A DNA stretch of 64,000 bases from Micropterus salmoides (Eukaryota > Chordata > Actinopteri > Centrarchiformes > Centrarchidae): NCBI RefSeq assembly GCF_014851395.1, contig NW_024043372.1:7391490-7455489 (forward strand). The letters run 5' to 3'. How positions within the stretch are numbered: position 1 is the stretch's first letter; each line of letters begins with the position of its first letter. Made by a program: the position numbers and the translations under genes. The notes beneath the pieces are model-generated. The model saw nothing but the letters and a program-made list of their open reading frames with translations, was not told where the DNA came from and did not search any database. Positions 11,816 to 24,693 of this stretch are shown here, piece after piece.

Positions 11816-14800
11816 GTAGCAGTCAGATCTACGTCTGTCCTTGACTCAAGTGCTAACACAATCATTCTGTATGTGGGAACATGTTCAGTCTAATAATAAT
11901 CACAATAATTCTATAATTACAGTGATTGCAATTTAGTGTAATTATGATAATTCTGTAATTATGGAACTGGAGCTTTGAAGCAATCCAGAGAAACCGAGTC
12001 AGTAGAAACAGCAGAAAGCAGTCATACATTCAGAGAGACTCACAAAGTGTTTCATGAACTCCTTCTTTAAAGATGCATGGTGTATTTTTGGGGAAGCAGA
12101 TACGAGTCACAAGATGTTCATTTGCAAATGCTGTGAAAAAGTAGCTTGTGAATGGAGCCAAGCCAACAGTAAGCCTGTGTCTTTGTATCAGGAGAGGAGG
12201 ATCACTGAGGCCATGCTGTGACTTAAGAACTTCAAACACACTCCAGCAGATCCAATTTCTCTGTGTGGACACTTAACTTATTCAGCACTAAGACGCTATG
12301 AAAGACTTTGTTTGATATTTCAGGAGTTCTAATTTGCTTCCTAAAGCGGCTTTACATCTTTACTGAGAAGACACTCTTTTCTGAACTGGCATCCTGTGAA
12401 CACGACCTTATCCTGCCAGGCATTCTGCATTATTCCTAAAGTGGCTATAAATCTTTACTCAGCCTAACAATTTCACTTTGAACAAACAGAACTTGCTGTC
12501 TTTGCCTTTATTTAACATCAGAAGTTAACTAACAAGTTGTTGAACAGCATAATGTATTTAACTAAAGAACTAACTCATTTACCCAAAGCAAGTCGACATA
12601 TTACTCTTACACCAGGCAAGAACACCTTACTATACTTAATCAACCACACAGCTTAATCAAGAATATATGCTATAGCAGCTTTTACTCTTTGCTAAATCAT
12701 AGAAATTCATCACTTTTATGCACAAGTGTGAATAAGATAATAATAATAATAATAATGAAAATAATATTCTGACTTAACCAACCAAATTGACCAGAAACAC
12801 TTATTACATACTTGCAAACTTACATGGGCAGGCTGAATAAGAACACATCTTCACTTAACTCTGTACTATTGATGACTCATTTTAATTTATTTACACAGTT
12901 TTTCTAAGAACACTTCTTTATAGCATACAATCACATATAAAGTCACATAGAGATCAAGTTTGTTAACTATGAAAGTATTCTTATTTAATACATCAATGTA
13001 ATAACAACTACTATCCTCTCAGAGCCAAGCCCGTTGTCGCATGCTGCATGTGACTATAACATTAAACCACCAAGTGTTATTAATATTATATATATAATAT
13101 ATATATTGGAGCCCCCAGCTGTAAAACATGGTTAAATGCAATGTTTTTTTTAAATATTCTCTATATGTGTAATTGTTATTTACACAGCACTATCCTTCCC
13201 AAATCCTAAATTTGTCAATTAGGATTTGTTAGTGGTATTTCATAACTGACAAAAGGAAGGCCTATCAATACTTCCCCAAGTTGGGTTATAGTAAGGTCCA
13301 AAAAAAGGAAAAGCAACTTTAATTATTTCAATTATGTTTTATTTTTGTCAGAAAGTAAAGCCACATTTAACAATACACTATGGTTCAAGGGCAGAGCTGA
13401 CTCTATTGAGTCTTGCTATACCAGTAGATAATTAAAGCAATGGGCTGCCACAACTGCTTTCTTAAACAGACAAACCAATGAAAAGCAAATCTTATTTTAC
13501 CTGGACCAGGTAAAGCGACTAAGAAGTTTGTGTAGTAGCGACCTTCAGTAACCTCAAACCCTCATCACAGCTGCTTTCACTTTCCTCTGCCGTTAGCCTC
13601 TGCCAACCAACGAGCAATGGGCACACTGTGTTGTGACTGGGAGATGAAGGCAACTCTGACCCTGAGGACACAAATTGTTTTAACTTCAGTTCTTTACAGA
13701 CTCACAGAGGTGAATGCTCTCACACCACATTAGCTTAATAAATGAATGCTTCCCCTGTCTGAGGTTAGCCATGCATACACCTTCTCCTCCCGTCATAGCT
13801 TATTATGGATGAGGCCGTTAACACTGTGGAAGAGCCTTGTTTGTTTCAGCCCACAAATTGTGTAGTGTTGATTCAGTCTGTGTTGAGTTAAATGGCTGAA
13901 ATGTAATGACAAAAGACAAGATGTTATGACAAAGAAAATATTCACCTTAACAGAGTACTAAGCAATCTAATATTATTCTGTTTTCATTTCTTTTGTCGAG
14001 ATGCCACTGCTACGTATTTGCATATCGAGACTATATTTCCTCTTTATAATAGCCATTTGTGCTATATTTCGGCCATATTTTTGCAATGTTTTGGGCTCTA
14101 TTTTTTGCACTGTTTTTTGGAACCCATTTTACCTTCTTTTACCTTTTTTATGAAATCATCAGATATTATTTGGAAAAGCACCCAAAGATACAATCCTGGC
14201 ACAGTCAGAAAATAAAGACCACACTTAGAGTATTTTAAAGTTTATGTGGGAATCTCCTAGGCTTCATACGCATTCCTGTTTTTGGGGAAATTTATTTTGA
14301 AGCATGTCAGAAATCTACCACAAAACCGCAGATGCATGAATTGGGATTTTTACAGTGGCAATTATGATTGCATTTACAGTACAGACTTCCCAGGTTTAAA
14401 TGAGGTTTTCTTTGAGTCACAACTCATATGGTCACTCAGCTAATTTAATTTCAGGATGTTAAGTGCTAAAAATTACATTATTCAGCACAGGCTAGTCTCA
14501 TGAGGAATTTGGAGAGCAAGTTAGAAACCAACAGACATACACTGTGACTTACTGCCTTCTATTTGCAAATAGCAACATCACAAAAATCTATATCTGGCCG
14601 CTAGAGATATCGACTCCTTCCATTTTAATGATTTAAACAGTGTCTCTGTGTGTCTTGTTCCCTTTTCAGCCCAGATTTTTCCCAGTCAAGAGTTTTTCCA
14701 GTATCTTTTCAGCTCCCCTGTACCTCTGTCCCAGTGTTAGTTCATTTGTGGAGTGCACCGGAGACAACAAGTTATAAAAGTAAATGCTCTGATTATATTT

Positions 14801-15488
14801 TAAGGAGAGAACCGAAGAAAACAACAACAAAACCTCCAGTCTTTGTTTCCTCCCTTGTATCTCTCATGTTCTGGTTCATTATTCAGCCCCATGTGACCCG
14901 GGTGAGTCCTGCCCTCTGCTCTGCTCCCACTGATCAAACACAGCAAATCCCCTCTCTCCTTCCCACATAAATAATTTCATACATGAATCAGTACAGATGA
15001 GTACAACAGGTAAGACAGAATGAATAAGAAAACACTCTGTCAACCTACTCTGTTTGATAACATATTTTGTAGTTATAACAAAAAAACCTTACTGTTAAAG
15101 AAGATGCTGTGAGACATCTTATTCTGTCTCACTGTGGCTGGTTTTGCACTGCCATAGAGCCATGACAGGGGCGCTGCACATGACCTGAGGAAAATTGTGG
15201 AGTATGTAGTTGAATGAATCTGTCTCATGAAGGAATAACCTGTGCTCTGTCGCTGTCAAGGTTCAGGTTACCAAGATTTATTCCGACAGCATAGCAAAAT
15301 GTAAAACATAACACTATGTAAATTACTATATAACAAATACATAATATATTAAACATATTTTTGATACAAGTAATGCTGTTATTCAACCCGGTGTTGGGTA
15401 TTAATGCATTAGGCCTACTTAGCAGCATATTACAGTAATAAGATTACTATTTTCTACAATTTGAAATTCATGAATTATATTACACTGT
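11816..15488. other. non-coding stretch, nothing but simple repeats
   Basis: AT-rich DNA with a (TAA)n run at 12737-12756 and an AT self-complementary tract at about 13079-13110. The short frames (12030, 14018, 14650, 15225) have no recognisable domain. I see no RNA gene. Confidence 0.5.
12737..12756. repeat. (TAA)n microsatellite
   Basis: About seven ATA/TAA units, followed by an imperfect AAAATAAT extension. Confidence 0.85.
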
Positions 15489-15489
15489 A

Positions 15490-15696
15490 CATTACATTTA
15501 TTCTCTTAGCTAACGCTTTTATCCAAAGCAACTTATAATTGCTAATTATGTCAGAGGTCGCACGCCTCTGGAGCAACTAGGGGTCAAGTGTCTTGCTCAG
15601 GGACACATTGGTGGATATGTCACAGTGGGGAATTGAACCCGGGTCTCTCACACAAAAAGCAGGTGCCTTATCCACTGCACAATCACCACCGCGACA
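15490..15696 (-). mobile_element. tRNA-derived SINE, family A, copy 1
   Basis: On the minus strand it starts with GGTGGTGATTGTGCAGTGG, which contains an A-box-like TGTGCAGTGG. A B box GGTTCAATTCC follows (complement of 15629-15639). The body includes GTTGCTCCAGAGGCGTGCG and GACCTCTGACATAA. It ends in an L2-like tail, TTGCTTTGGATAAAAGCG then AATAAATGTAATG. From family knowledge, such elements are transcribed by Pol III from the internal promoter and moved by a LINE. Compare copies at 18187 and 37379. Confidence 0.85.
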
Positions 15697-18186
15697 CTTA
15701 CTAATTACAGTAACACTCTACTTTGGCATTTTGGGGTTCAGTTTGTTTGCTGTCTGTGTTGAATGCAGAGTTTATATCAGTTAACAATATGCGATCAGTG
15801 GACAGAGTGGTCTGGGACATGTTTGGTGCAGAGAAGGCTAGTCTCCTAGCTCTTAGCCTAGTAAGCTAACATTTAGGAACCTGGGGCCTTATTACTAATA
15901 AACATTTTGCCAACTGCTTGTTCTATTTTCACTTAAGTTTCTATTCATATTACAGAAGCAATTGTTAAACTCATGGATGTATCCTATCCTATCCGGATGA
16001 GAGGAAACTCAACCTTTGTGGGATGTTTTCTTCCAAATTATTGGCCCACAACACAGATTTGATCGGATATAACACCTTGATCAAATTCAAAATGAATCAT
16101 CTTGGCAGTGGATATATACACATTACTACATGTTCTGTGAAATTTAAGGGTCATCATACGATTTGACAACAATCATAATAACAGTGGTGTTGCTATTTTA
16201 GTAGTACTTTTGAATTTAGTATCTGTAATACCAAAAATCTTAAACTGAGATAAGAAAGGATATTAGACTTAGGTGTTTCTGTAATGACGCCCTGGGTTTT
16301 GCTTAAAGTTGAAGTGTGTGTGTGAACCCTGCAGCTTCACTGTGATGACAGAACTTCTAGTGTCTCATGCAGTCCCTTGGTTTAAGCTAGCTGTTGATGA
16401 GTAAATGGCTCCTTGTTAAACAATGTGTACAGAAGATGCAACACGTGGGTGCGGAGGCTTTGAAGTATTTTAAAAAGACACCATTGATATAACAATGCTG
16501 AGTCATAGAAAACAATGTAAAGAGTAATGTAACTAATTGCTTCTGAGCATAAAATAACATGACTTTTACCTTTCCAATGCAAAATATTTAATGAGTATTT
16601 AATTACATATTTCAAGTACCTGAATATGATCAAGCTTATGTTGCTTTCAGGTTTACTGCCAATACAGTAGTAGTAGTTTGGGAAAGTTTAACTTGCATTT
16701 TTCATTTGCTCAACAGTAACTTATTAGAAACATCAATAAAAGAAAATGTGGTTCACGTTGTCGATTATGTTTTATCGATAAAATTATATTTAGCATTTCA
16801 TTACTAGTTTCTCAAATATTGTTAAGTTATTAAAACATTATTTTGTTTACACTTAATTAGACCTGAAATCCATAATAAACACTCACACTGAAGAACATAT
16901 TGTTGTTCTTACAGATTTTTATCAAAAGTTACAAAAATATGTCAATATATATATATAAATAGTGTGTGATAGGAAACTGTACTGACATTGCTGTAAAAGG
17001 GGTCCTCTGGTATTTCAAAGTCAAAATACATTCGGGAACAAAAGCAAAAGAGCTCCAGATTATGCTGCATATCAGCCTGTTTTAGAGTCATCAGTCTCTT
17101 TAACTCTTGCTGCAAATGCTATTTTGTCCATATGAACATGACTTTAAAAATCAATCATGATATATTCCTGGATTAAAAGATGAAAATAATGAGCCCCATG
17201 TATCTTATTCAGCATGCTTCATTAACTGTGGCAAAATTCTCGTGTGTGTATCCATGATCCTAATTAAGTCTAGCAGAACTCACTAGGAATTCTTCATTTC
17301 TGTGGGTGTTTGTGTGTATGTGCGCATGGCCGCACATCTATGGGATCCTTATTAACTGTGGCAGGACTTTTCCAGCAAGCATGCACATATTAATGTGTGT
17401 CTGTTGTGCGTGTGGACAAACAGGGCTGTGCTACTGTGCATATTTAAATAAACAAACAAGCACACAGTGCAAAACATAAAGAAACGATTCAAGAAAAAGG
17501 ACATGTAAAGAGGGCACAAAGAAACAACAACATCTGCTATAGGTAAATGTAACAGTAAATGCTTTGCATTATGTTAACATGTGAGAGAAAGTAGCAAAGG
17601 AGACATTATTGTTAAAATGTAATAGTATCAGATTACAATTTGAAGTCCCTGACAACAATCAGAAAACATATTCCCTGACTGGGTCCTCTATTTTGCAATT
17701 ATGTGAAAACAAATATATTCCAGATATGTCTTGAAATAGATGTCCTTATACAACGAAACGGAAAAAGATAAGACCATCCTGAAAAATCAAAACTTAAGCA
17801 AAGTAAAATTATTCAAATTATTCATGTGTCCTTGTCACGGCTCGCCGGATTGATCATTGATTCGCTTCAGCATAACTGCAGTCAGAGTACTGGTCTCGTC
17901 TGCAGCATCACACCTTTAAGTCTGCAGATCTATAATCCATTATTCACTGTGATAGTCAGTGGAAATGTCTAATCAAGAGCTTATTTAAAACTTGGACATT
18001 TTAGAATCATGTTACTGCAGTGGCCACAGTAGAAGTCTTTAATTATATACATTTACTGTGTCCATTCTGCTGCAGGGAAATAACTTTAATTTGTCTAAAA
18101 TACAGGTTGCTCAGTTGCTATCATTATAAGGCTTCTAAGTCCACCTCAAAGCCAATACCACAGTCTAAGAGAATGATAGTTAGAGG
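15697..18186. other. non-coding stretch, nothing recognised
   Basis: AT-rich unique-looking DNA with short AT runs near 16944. A 13-bp word (ATTAACTGTGGCA) occurs at 17221 and 17351. No coding or RNA features are supported. Confidence 0.5.
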
Positions 18187-18402
18187 GGGGTGGTGATGGA
18201 GCAGTGGATAAGACGCATGCCTTTGGTGTGAGAGACCCAGATTCAATCCCCCATTGTGACCCATCCACCATTGTGTCCCTGAGCAAAACACTTAATCCCT
18301 TGTTGCTCCAGAGGTGTGCGACCTCTGACATATAGACATATATAGCAATTGTAAGTCGCTTTGTATAAAAAGCATCAGCTAAATGAATAAATGTAAATGT
18401 AG
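18187..18402 (+). mobile_element. tRNA-derived SINE, family A, copy 2
   Basis: The same structure as the copy at 15490, on the plus strand: head GGTGGTGATGGAGCAGTGG (A-box region), CATGCCTTTGGTGTGAGAGA, B-box position ATTCAATCCCC (18241-18251), CCAGAGGTGTGCGACCTCTG, and the L2-like tail ending AAATGAATAAATGTAAATGT. A short internal duplication (ACATATAGACATATATAG) marks this copy. Confidence 0.85.
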
Positions 18403-19439
18403 AAGAAAAGAAAAAGAAATATGACCTTAATCGCAGACTGTTAAACTTGTTAAAAGATGAGTTGCTATTGAAGGCAGAAGCAGAATATTGCTGAATAAAC
18501 CTTCTGAAGTAACTTCAGGCCTTGTTCTTTCAGATGTTGTTGTAGCTGTTTGATCAGACAGCATGTTGTCTTTAGAGCCTTTAGGCAATGATGTGGAGAG
18601 GCATGGTAATCCTATCTAGCTCAGTATGTCCATCAGTGTCCATGTGATTTTCAATACAGCACTAAACATCTACATGTTTACTCACTGGGATTCACAACAC
18701 GTTTACATGTTTTAAATCAGAATAGGAAGATCAGGAAAATACACAGAATGAAACATTTTATTTTTGTATTTAAAAACAAAACAAAAAACTTTACATTCTT
18801 TACAACTTGTGGTAATTAGACATTATTTATTGGTTACCACAGAGATATGCCAAGAGTTTTCCAATATAAATTATAAATATATATAAATATAAAAGCGTTC
18901 AGACAACCTCTATAACTTTTAAGGGTGAGCAGCAAGCATATTGACAGCGTGCTTGTTTTGTGTCAAGACAACTACAGCATGCTTTGTTGTTTCTGTCACT
19001 ACACATAGTGTGCCTATTTGCAAGGTGGAATGTTAGGATGTCAACATCAAAGTGGTGTGTTGGTGTATATTGCATTCATGCAGGAGATGAGAGTTTTGGT
19101 CCCATCACAGAGCAGATCCTAACCATACCTTAACCATAGTTTATTTGCTCTAACCACAATGTTTCCCTAAACATGTGCAGATATTGTAGCAAGTGAGGAT
19201 AAAAAAAAAATGTTTTGTATATAAAAGAAAGTTAAAGTAAAAGTATATAGGCTTTGACAAACACAGTTTTGTTCTACACCTGTGTTTGTTAACAAGAGGC
19301 TGCGCAGTCAGATTTCAACTCCAGCCCCACTTGTCCAATTAGATTTCACCAGGGGTTCTTGATAGCCCAATAAAATTAAATCCATGACTGACTTGGTTGT
19401 GCAGGAAGTTGTCTGAAGTTAGTCGTGCTTCCCTGTGTT

Positions 19440-19479
<40 letters not shown>

Positions 19480-20220
19480 ATGATGAACACTTGGCTCATG
19501 TTGGCTGCTGTCTCCAGCAAAGGCTGGCATCCTTTAATCAACTTGACACTCCACGTGGGATGGAGTTAATTACCCCGACCTCACCTGGCCAAAAAAAGCG
19601 GTCCCCAGCCGTGGGTGCATCGATTTAAGTTTATCATGCTAAACAAGGTGCTGAGAAGAGAGAGTTATGAGAGACAGATGGGGAAAAAGACACAGAAAGA
19701 GTGATGATATCAATGGCATGGGAAAAAATACCAGACCGTATTTTGGAGAATAAACATGGACAGAGAAACTCTAGAGAATGCTCTTATGGGTTTACTGTGC
19801 AAGTGAAAAAAAGACTACCACAGCATCAGCTGCTTGCTTCTCCTGAATCACGTCATGACTCATTCAGTGGCCCTGTGTAGCTCGATGCATACAGAAAGGC
19901 ACAGACAGCAAGAGCTCAGTAATTGTTCACCATCAAATTGTAAAAGGAGCCAGTGCAGACGTCCAGTGGCATCAGAAAGGCCAAAGCATTTATGCATCCC
20001 GTGAAAGCTAAAAACCGTCAACTGAAGGGGGTAAATGGAAATGTCACTAACACCTCATTGCAGCATTTTGAAATCTAACAGCTCTGGTTTACACCGACAG
20101 AGCGGTAATCGAGATCGCAACCATTTGTCAGTAACTTGGCCTGAATTATGGTCATAATTCCACAACATTCAATTTTGTCCAGTATTTAAGTTTAATGCTA
20201 ATGCAGCAAGTAGTCATTTT
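18403..20220. other. non-coding stretch with one microsatellite
   Basis: Apart from the GT run at 19444-19476, I recognise nothing. The frames at 19339-19628 span that microsatellite and are artefacts. Confidence 0.5.
19444..19476. repeat. (GT)n microsatellite
   Basis: About 16 uninterrupted TG units. Confidence 0.95.
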
Positions 20221-20519
20221 GGTAACACTTTCTATGAAGGTCATCGCCATAATGACTTATGCATATATTTATAACACGATATAATGCGTCCATAAGCCAA
20301 CAATTGTTATAATCACTTACAAACATGCATTAGGCGCTATAGCAAAGTTCATAACGTATGAAGACCTTTTGATTTAATGTTTTATAACTAATATTAATAC
20401 CAGTTTATATCAATGTGCGGCAAGAATCTCCGACCATGTTCCATAACACATTATTATCACCGACTCTGCCTCGTTATGAACACACTTTAGTCACCATTTA
20501 CAATTAGTGATGTGTTACC
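20221..20519. mobile_element. MITE with GGTAACAC terminal inverted repeats
   Basis: The left end is GGTAACACTTTCTATGAAGG. The right end, ATTAGTGATGTGTTACC, is its partial inverse (GGTAACAC against GTGTTACC). The interior is AT-rich, about 300 bp, with repeated CATAA and TTATAA words and no coding frame. Many fish genomes hold short non-autonomous elements with this terminus. I found no convincing target-site duplication, so the superfamily is open. Confidence 0.6.
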
Positions 20520-20869
20520 CTAATGTCTTTATTTAGCACCTTTGAAAGTAAGGGTGTGAAAGTAAGAGTGATGGAACTGGACAAATTCACCATATAGTTA
20601 GTGTTTCAGTCATCTTGGTGTTCTCAGTCTTTCTTTGCACTCTTTGCAAATATTTCCATTCACATATGGCTTATTCACATTGCTCTGGTGTGCAATACCT
20701 TCAAGAACATATGTCCATTGCTTCAGCGCCTCTGTTTACCCTCCATATGAAGACTCAGTTTTAGCTTATGTCATTTACATGTGATTGGCCAACTTCTAGG
20801 AAGCCGATCCTGCTGGCCCAGCTCTGCTAAATCGCCCCCTCCAATTCTGTTTTTATGAGGGAAATAAAC

Positions 20870-21413
20870 AGTAGGCTGTAGGCTTACCAATTCTAAATAA
20901 TAGCTGCATAATGACAATACATGAAACTACTGTCATATTATTTAATTATAATAAAAATGTCCTGCTCAGACCTGCCGTTTCATAACATCGTCATATTATT
21001 GTGACTTAATCTCAGATGTTTGGCGAAGTTTGCAGTGTTGCCAAAGTATTTCACCGTCTTTGCACACACATCAAACAGTATCATTATTACCTTCACAGCT
21101 AAAATACAGCCAGACGTGACTGCTTTTACAGTCAGCCAGAGTCCGTATCAGGGCTGCAGCGGCTCACTTTAAAGAAGCTCCGTCACAGAGCCGTAGCGCT
21201 AACATGACTTTGACAGGCGGAAGGAGAAGTAGTTCCTATCAACCAAGTATAATTAGACCATCCTGGTGACAGTAAGATACTTGATGATAAAACACACACT
21301 CACTCCAAATTACTGAGTTTAGATATCGATCCTTTTATGAGTATTGATCCTAGAGCAGGACATGCTGGAATAAAAAATATTGATACTTTAGTATTGATCC
21401 ACACACCACTAGT
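20870..21413 (-). mobile_element. 5' part of a hAT transposon with BED finger
   Basis: On the minus strand the element seems to begin near 21413 with TAGTGGTGTGTGGATCAATA, followed by repeated ATTGATCC/GATCGATATC words. That is the usual terminal region of fish hAT elements with a BED-finger transposase. A transposase N-terminal piece follows at 20985-21095. The rest (RNase H-like catalytic domain and 3' end) is absent, so the left limit is only approximate. The copy is a fossil. Confidence 0.6.
20985..21095 (-). pseudogene. BED-type zinc finger remnant of hAT transposase
   Basis: The minus-strand reading gives VCAKTVKYFGNTANFAKHLR followed by LSH and an early stop. BED fingers have the pattern C-x2-C ... 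GNT-x-NL-x-KHL ... H. Here the GNTANFAKHL core and the final His are clear, but only the second Cys of the first pair is seen (DVCAKT). BED fingers bind DNA in hAT transposases and in ZBED host proteins. The terminal sequences nearby argue for a transposon, not a host gene. Confidence 0.65.
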
Positions 21414-24400
21414 GTGGAGATGGGGCTGACTATGCAAGACTCGGCCTCATTGATTATTACTATTGAAAAACACAACTTTATAACATTATTCACTGATTTT
21501 GGTGACACTGGATCATGTTTTATGGAGAAAAAAATGGGGTATTGCATTAGGTTACATTAGACAGTACATATGTTCATGTTGTTGAGTAAACCCGCTTTCA
21601 ATTGCACTTGTTAATTTCCTCAATTCTTTTTAATTAATGTCAATGGATTTCAACTAAAATTTCTTACTTGCAGCTGGTCACAGAGGCACTGTAACCAAGA
21701 GAAGTGTCAAAATTCTCACCATCTGAGGGAAAAGGTATTTTCATCTTTTCCTGTGTCAACAGTAAACCATCTGAAGTCAGCAGTCCTCTGAGAGAAAGCA
21801 CTTGGGAGTCTGCTGGCTCTGACACCTGGTGTGATTTTTTTTTTTTTCATCTCTCAAGAGAGCGTCACCTCAAACTCCACACAAGAAAATGGTAGTTTGT
21901 TGAAGGTTTTCTCTCTCACACATTGAGACACTGACATTGTGTTGGATATAACTTAAGAATGCTTAAGTTTACTTTTCACATAGGCATGCTCATGGTCCAC
22001 AAAACATTAAATGTCCAAAAAGGGGATTAACTAGATGACAATTTAAATCTTTAAGCCTGCAATCATATTCAATGTTGTACAGTATAGGTGTAGTTGCTGA
22101 CTCAAAACTGGTATGTTGTGTATGTTTTTTTTTTCTAGTGCATTACAGATAAGGAGAGGTTTAAAGACACTGAAAAGGGAGATTAATAATGTATGCAGGC
22201 TACATGATGTCTCCAAAAACTGCTGGCAACTGACTGACCAGATATTTTGGGCTTCCAAGAACAGCCCCTGTGTTATGTTCATATCAGTGTTGTCAGCGTT
22301 CTTGAAACCTTCACAAAGGAGCCTTCTGGAGTCCCCATATACTATAGTTACATTCCAAACCTCTCGTATAGCTGGATCCATTGGTCACTTATGGCCCTTT
22401 CCCCAGAAAGTTTCTGGAAACTGAGGTTTCATGGTAATTCTTCCCGAACATTACTAACTAGTCTAACACAAGCCTTGTGGCTGCAACAACTGTCATTTAA
22501 TCACACAGTAAGCAAGTAGTACCGGTGAGTGAAACAAATAAAACCTAACTTTATGTGTGAGCCATCACTACTTTGGTAACAGTTATCATCCCTTTCTGGA
22601 GTTTTCAGTCTCCCTCTTTTCTAGCATCCATTCAAATATTGCAGATGCAAAGCACTAAATCACAAAGAAAAGTTTGATGACCCTGTATTGTTGACTTGTT
22701 CACATGCAAAAAGTTGTCTTAAGCAACGGCTTAATTTTTAATCCATTATCTTTCTAATTTGCCGGATCCTCCCAGCTCTTCATGTAGCTGGGAGCCAGGG
22801 GAGAGAGGGCAGCACCATGATAGTTAAAGTTATAAAAAAAATGTAGTGGACTAAACAGTACAATATGACTACCTGTCATCACATGGACAAAGATCCACGC
22901 TTAGTTCAAGGAATGGAACCTGAGCTAGCTCCATTCCTTTAAAAAATGGTGCTGCTAAAAGCTCCAAAAGCTTCTAAATAGACCTTGAGTGTATATAATT
23001 CTGTTGCATATACTGTTCTCAAAGGCCAATAGTTATCATTAAAGTGAGATCAAATGGAAATAGAAATGATATGTATTCAGGTTAGCAACAAGGAATCAGT
23101 GCTGTGATTTGACCCTATAGATGTGTAGTGTCACTTAGACAGTAGCAGAATCATAGGCAGAAAGATCATTGGTCGTATGGTGATGTCAGAATTGTCAATG
23201 TAAAGGACTTGAACAGTGTTGTAAAGCAGAATTGACAGAGAAGATGAGAACTGGGAAACAATTGCACATATTCACCTCTAAAAGAGTAAAGGCATAATTT
23301 GAGGGAAAAAATACATATTTTCTATTGAACCTTGGTTTTGTTCATTTCTAAGCTCATGCTTGATGATCTTTTTTGACCAACACCTACTAGTATTTTAACT
23401 GATTTTAAAGCCCACATATGATGTCAATCAAGTGTTCATGTCACATCTAAGGACAGTTGCTTCCCTTTTAAATGAGCTAAGCACTCAACTGCTGTTGTGT
23501 TTCAGTGGTTGCAATAAGATACTCGGTTAGAGAAATGCGTTGTAGCAGGAGAGTGATGAATAGAACCACAGGCAGAATACAATACAACAAGGTCTCACAG
23601 GAATTGGTGACATGAGTAGAAACTTTGAAACACAGATTTTGTGAGGTGGACCGGACAGTAACAATGTGAACATTACATTCATCCACCAAGAGAGGATTGT
23701 GTGAAAATGGCTTAATTGAATTTTCAACCATAATTTAGAACCAGTGATCAAAGTGAATGCTACACATAACATTGGTGAAGATAGAATGTATTACCCCAGG
23801 TACATTGTTTAGTGTCTGTAAAATGTAGAGCATCTATACTGTTAAAGTGTTATAAGCCAAAGATAGATTTAACTTATCTTACTTTGTTAAATATTGCACA
23901 ATCCATCATTTTTCAATGTGTCATTGGTGTGCAAATCTAACGAAAATGTTCAGTGCTAGCTTTTTTGTGTTCTTAGATATTTCACTGTTGACACATGAAG
24001 ACATGAAAAGATTTCTTTTCAGAGACAGAAACTTGTGAACCTTCTCTCGGTGACAGCTCTGCAGTGCCTCCGCATGTGAAAGACAAGCGCCTGGTGACTA
24101 TAGTTTTTCTTTACCTTTATGTTGCCCAGGCATGGAAAACCCTTGCTTGTTTATACCAATGCCCTGCCCTTATATTTCAACATGCCTGAAGATGCCTGGT
24201 GCTGCTGCAGCCTTCCTCTGTTTGACAGCTTGGAGGATAAAAGTGTCTGTTCATAGTTTGTACCAATCAGAAGGGGATGTACAAGTCTATGGATTTAACC
24301 GCATTTTGTTGCTCTGCTTTGGGAGACTGGCAGTGGTTGCCCTACAAAGTGTTTTGAGAGTTTGTCTCCAGGTAAATTGTGATCTTCAGTCTCACAGACT

Positions 24401-24693
24401 CATTGATGGCAGGTGTGTCAACCATGCTTATTTCTTCACTTTTGCTTGTAGGGTTTGATGTGTTTACGTTTTCTGAAAACAGGTATTTCTCCTAAATTAT
24501 TGCCAATGTTGCAGTCTCTGTAAAAAATCTACATTAAAGTCATAAAATCTTTAAGCACTTGCTAATTATGCAGTTTTAAGCCCTTGTGGACTTTTTTAGT
24601 CTGTACATCAGGGTTTAGTCTGTCTGGTTAATCATGATGAAATGGCAACCTGTCTGGGGTGTAACCTTGAATACTGCAAGTGACTGGTGTTGG
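21414..24693. other. non-coding stretch with one short hairpin
   Basis: The frames at 22043-22519 and 23477-23772 overlap on both strands with no recognisable domain. A 10-bp perfect inverted repeat lies at 22908-22939. Nothing else is supported. Confidence 0.5.
22908..22939. repeat. short inverted repeat (10-bp stem)
   Basis: AAGGAATGGA (22908-22917) and TCCATTCCTT (22930-22939) are perfectly complementary. The 12-nt spacer overlaps the palindrome GAGCTAGCTC. No neighbouring gene gives it a role. Confidence 0.6.

Noticed and set aside
13079..13110. AT palindrome as a possible cruciform or origin
   Set aside because: It is a simple TA-alternating tract in AT-rich DNA, with no other signal nearby.
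15490..15696. A functional tRNA gene
   Set aside because: A-box- and B-box-like sequences are present, but the cloverleaf is broken and the unit continues into a SINE body and L2 tail. The same holds for the copies at 18187, 24694, 37379 and 57880.
17221..17363. ATTAACTGTGGCA repeated at 17221 and 17351
   Set aside because: A 13-bp word with weakly similar flanks (CAGCATGC/CAAGCATGC). It could be a small old duplication, but it is not strong enough to call as an element.
22043..22519. Overlapping frames of 90-112 codons on both strands
   Set aside because: The composition is ordinary, but the frames contradict each other by strand and show no known motif, so I do not call a gene.
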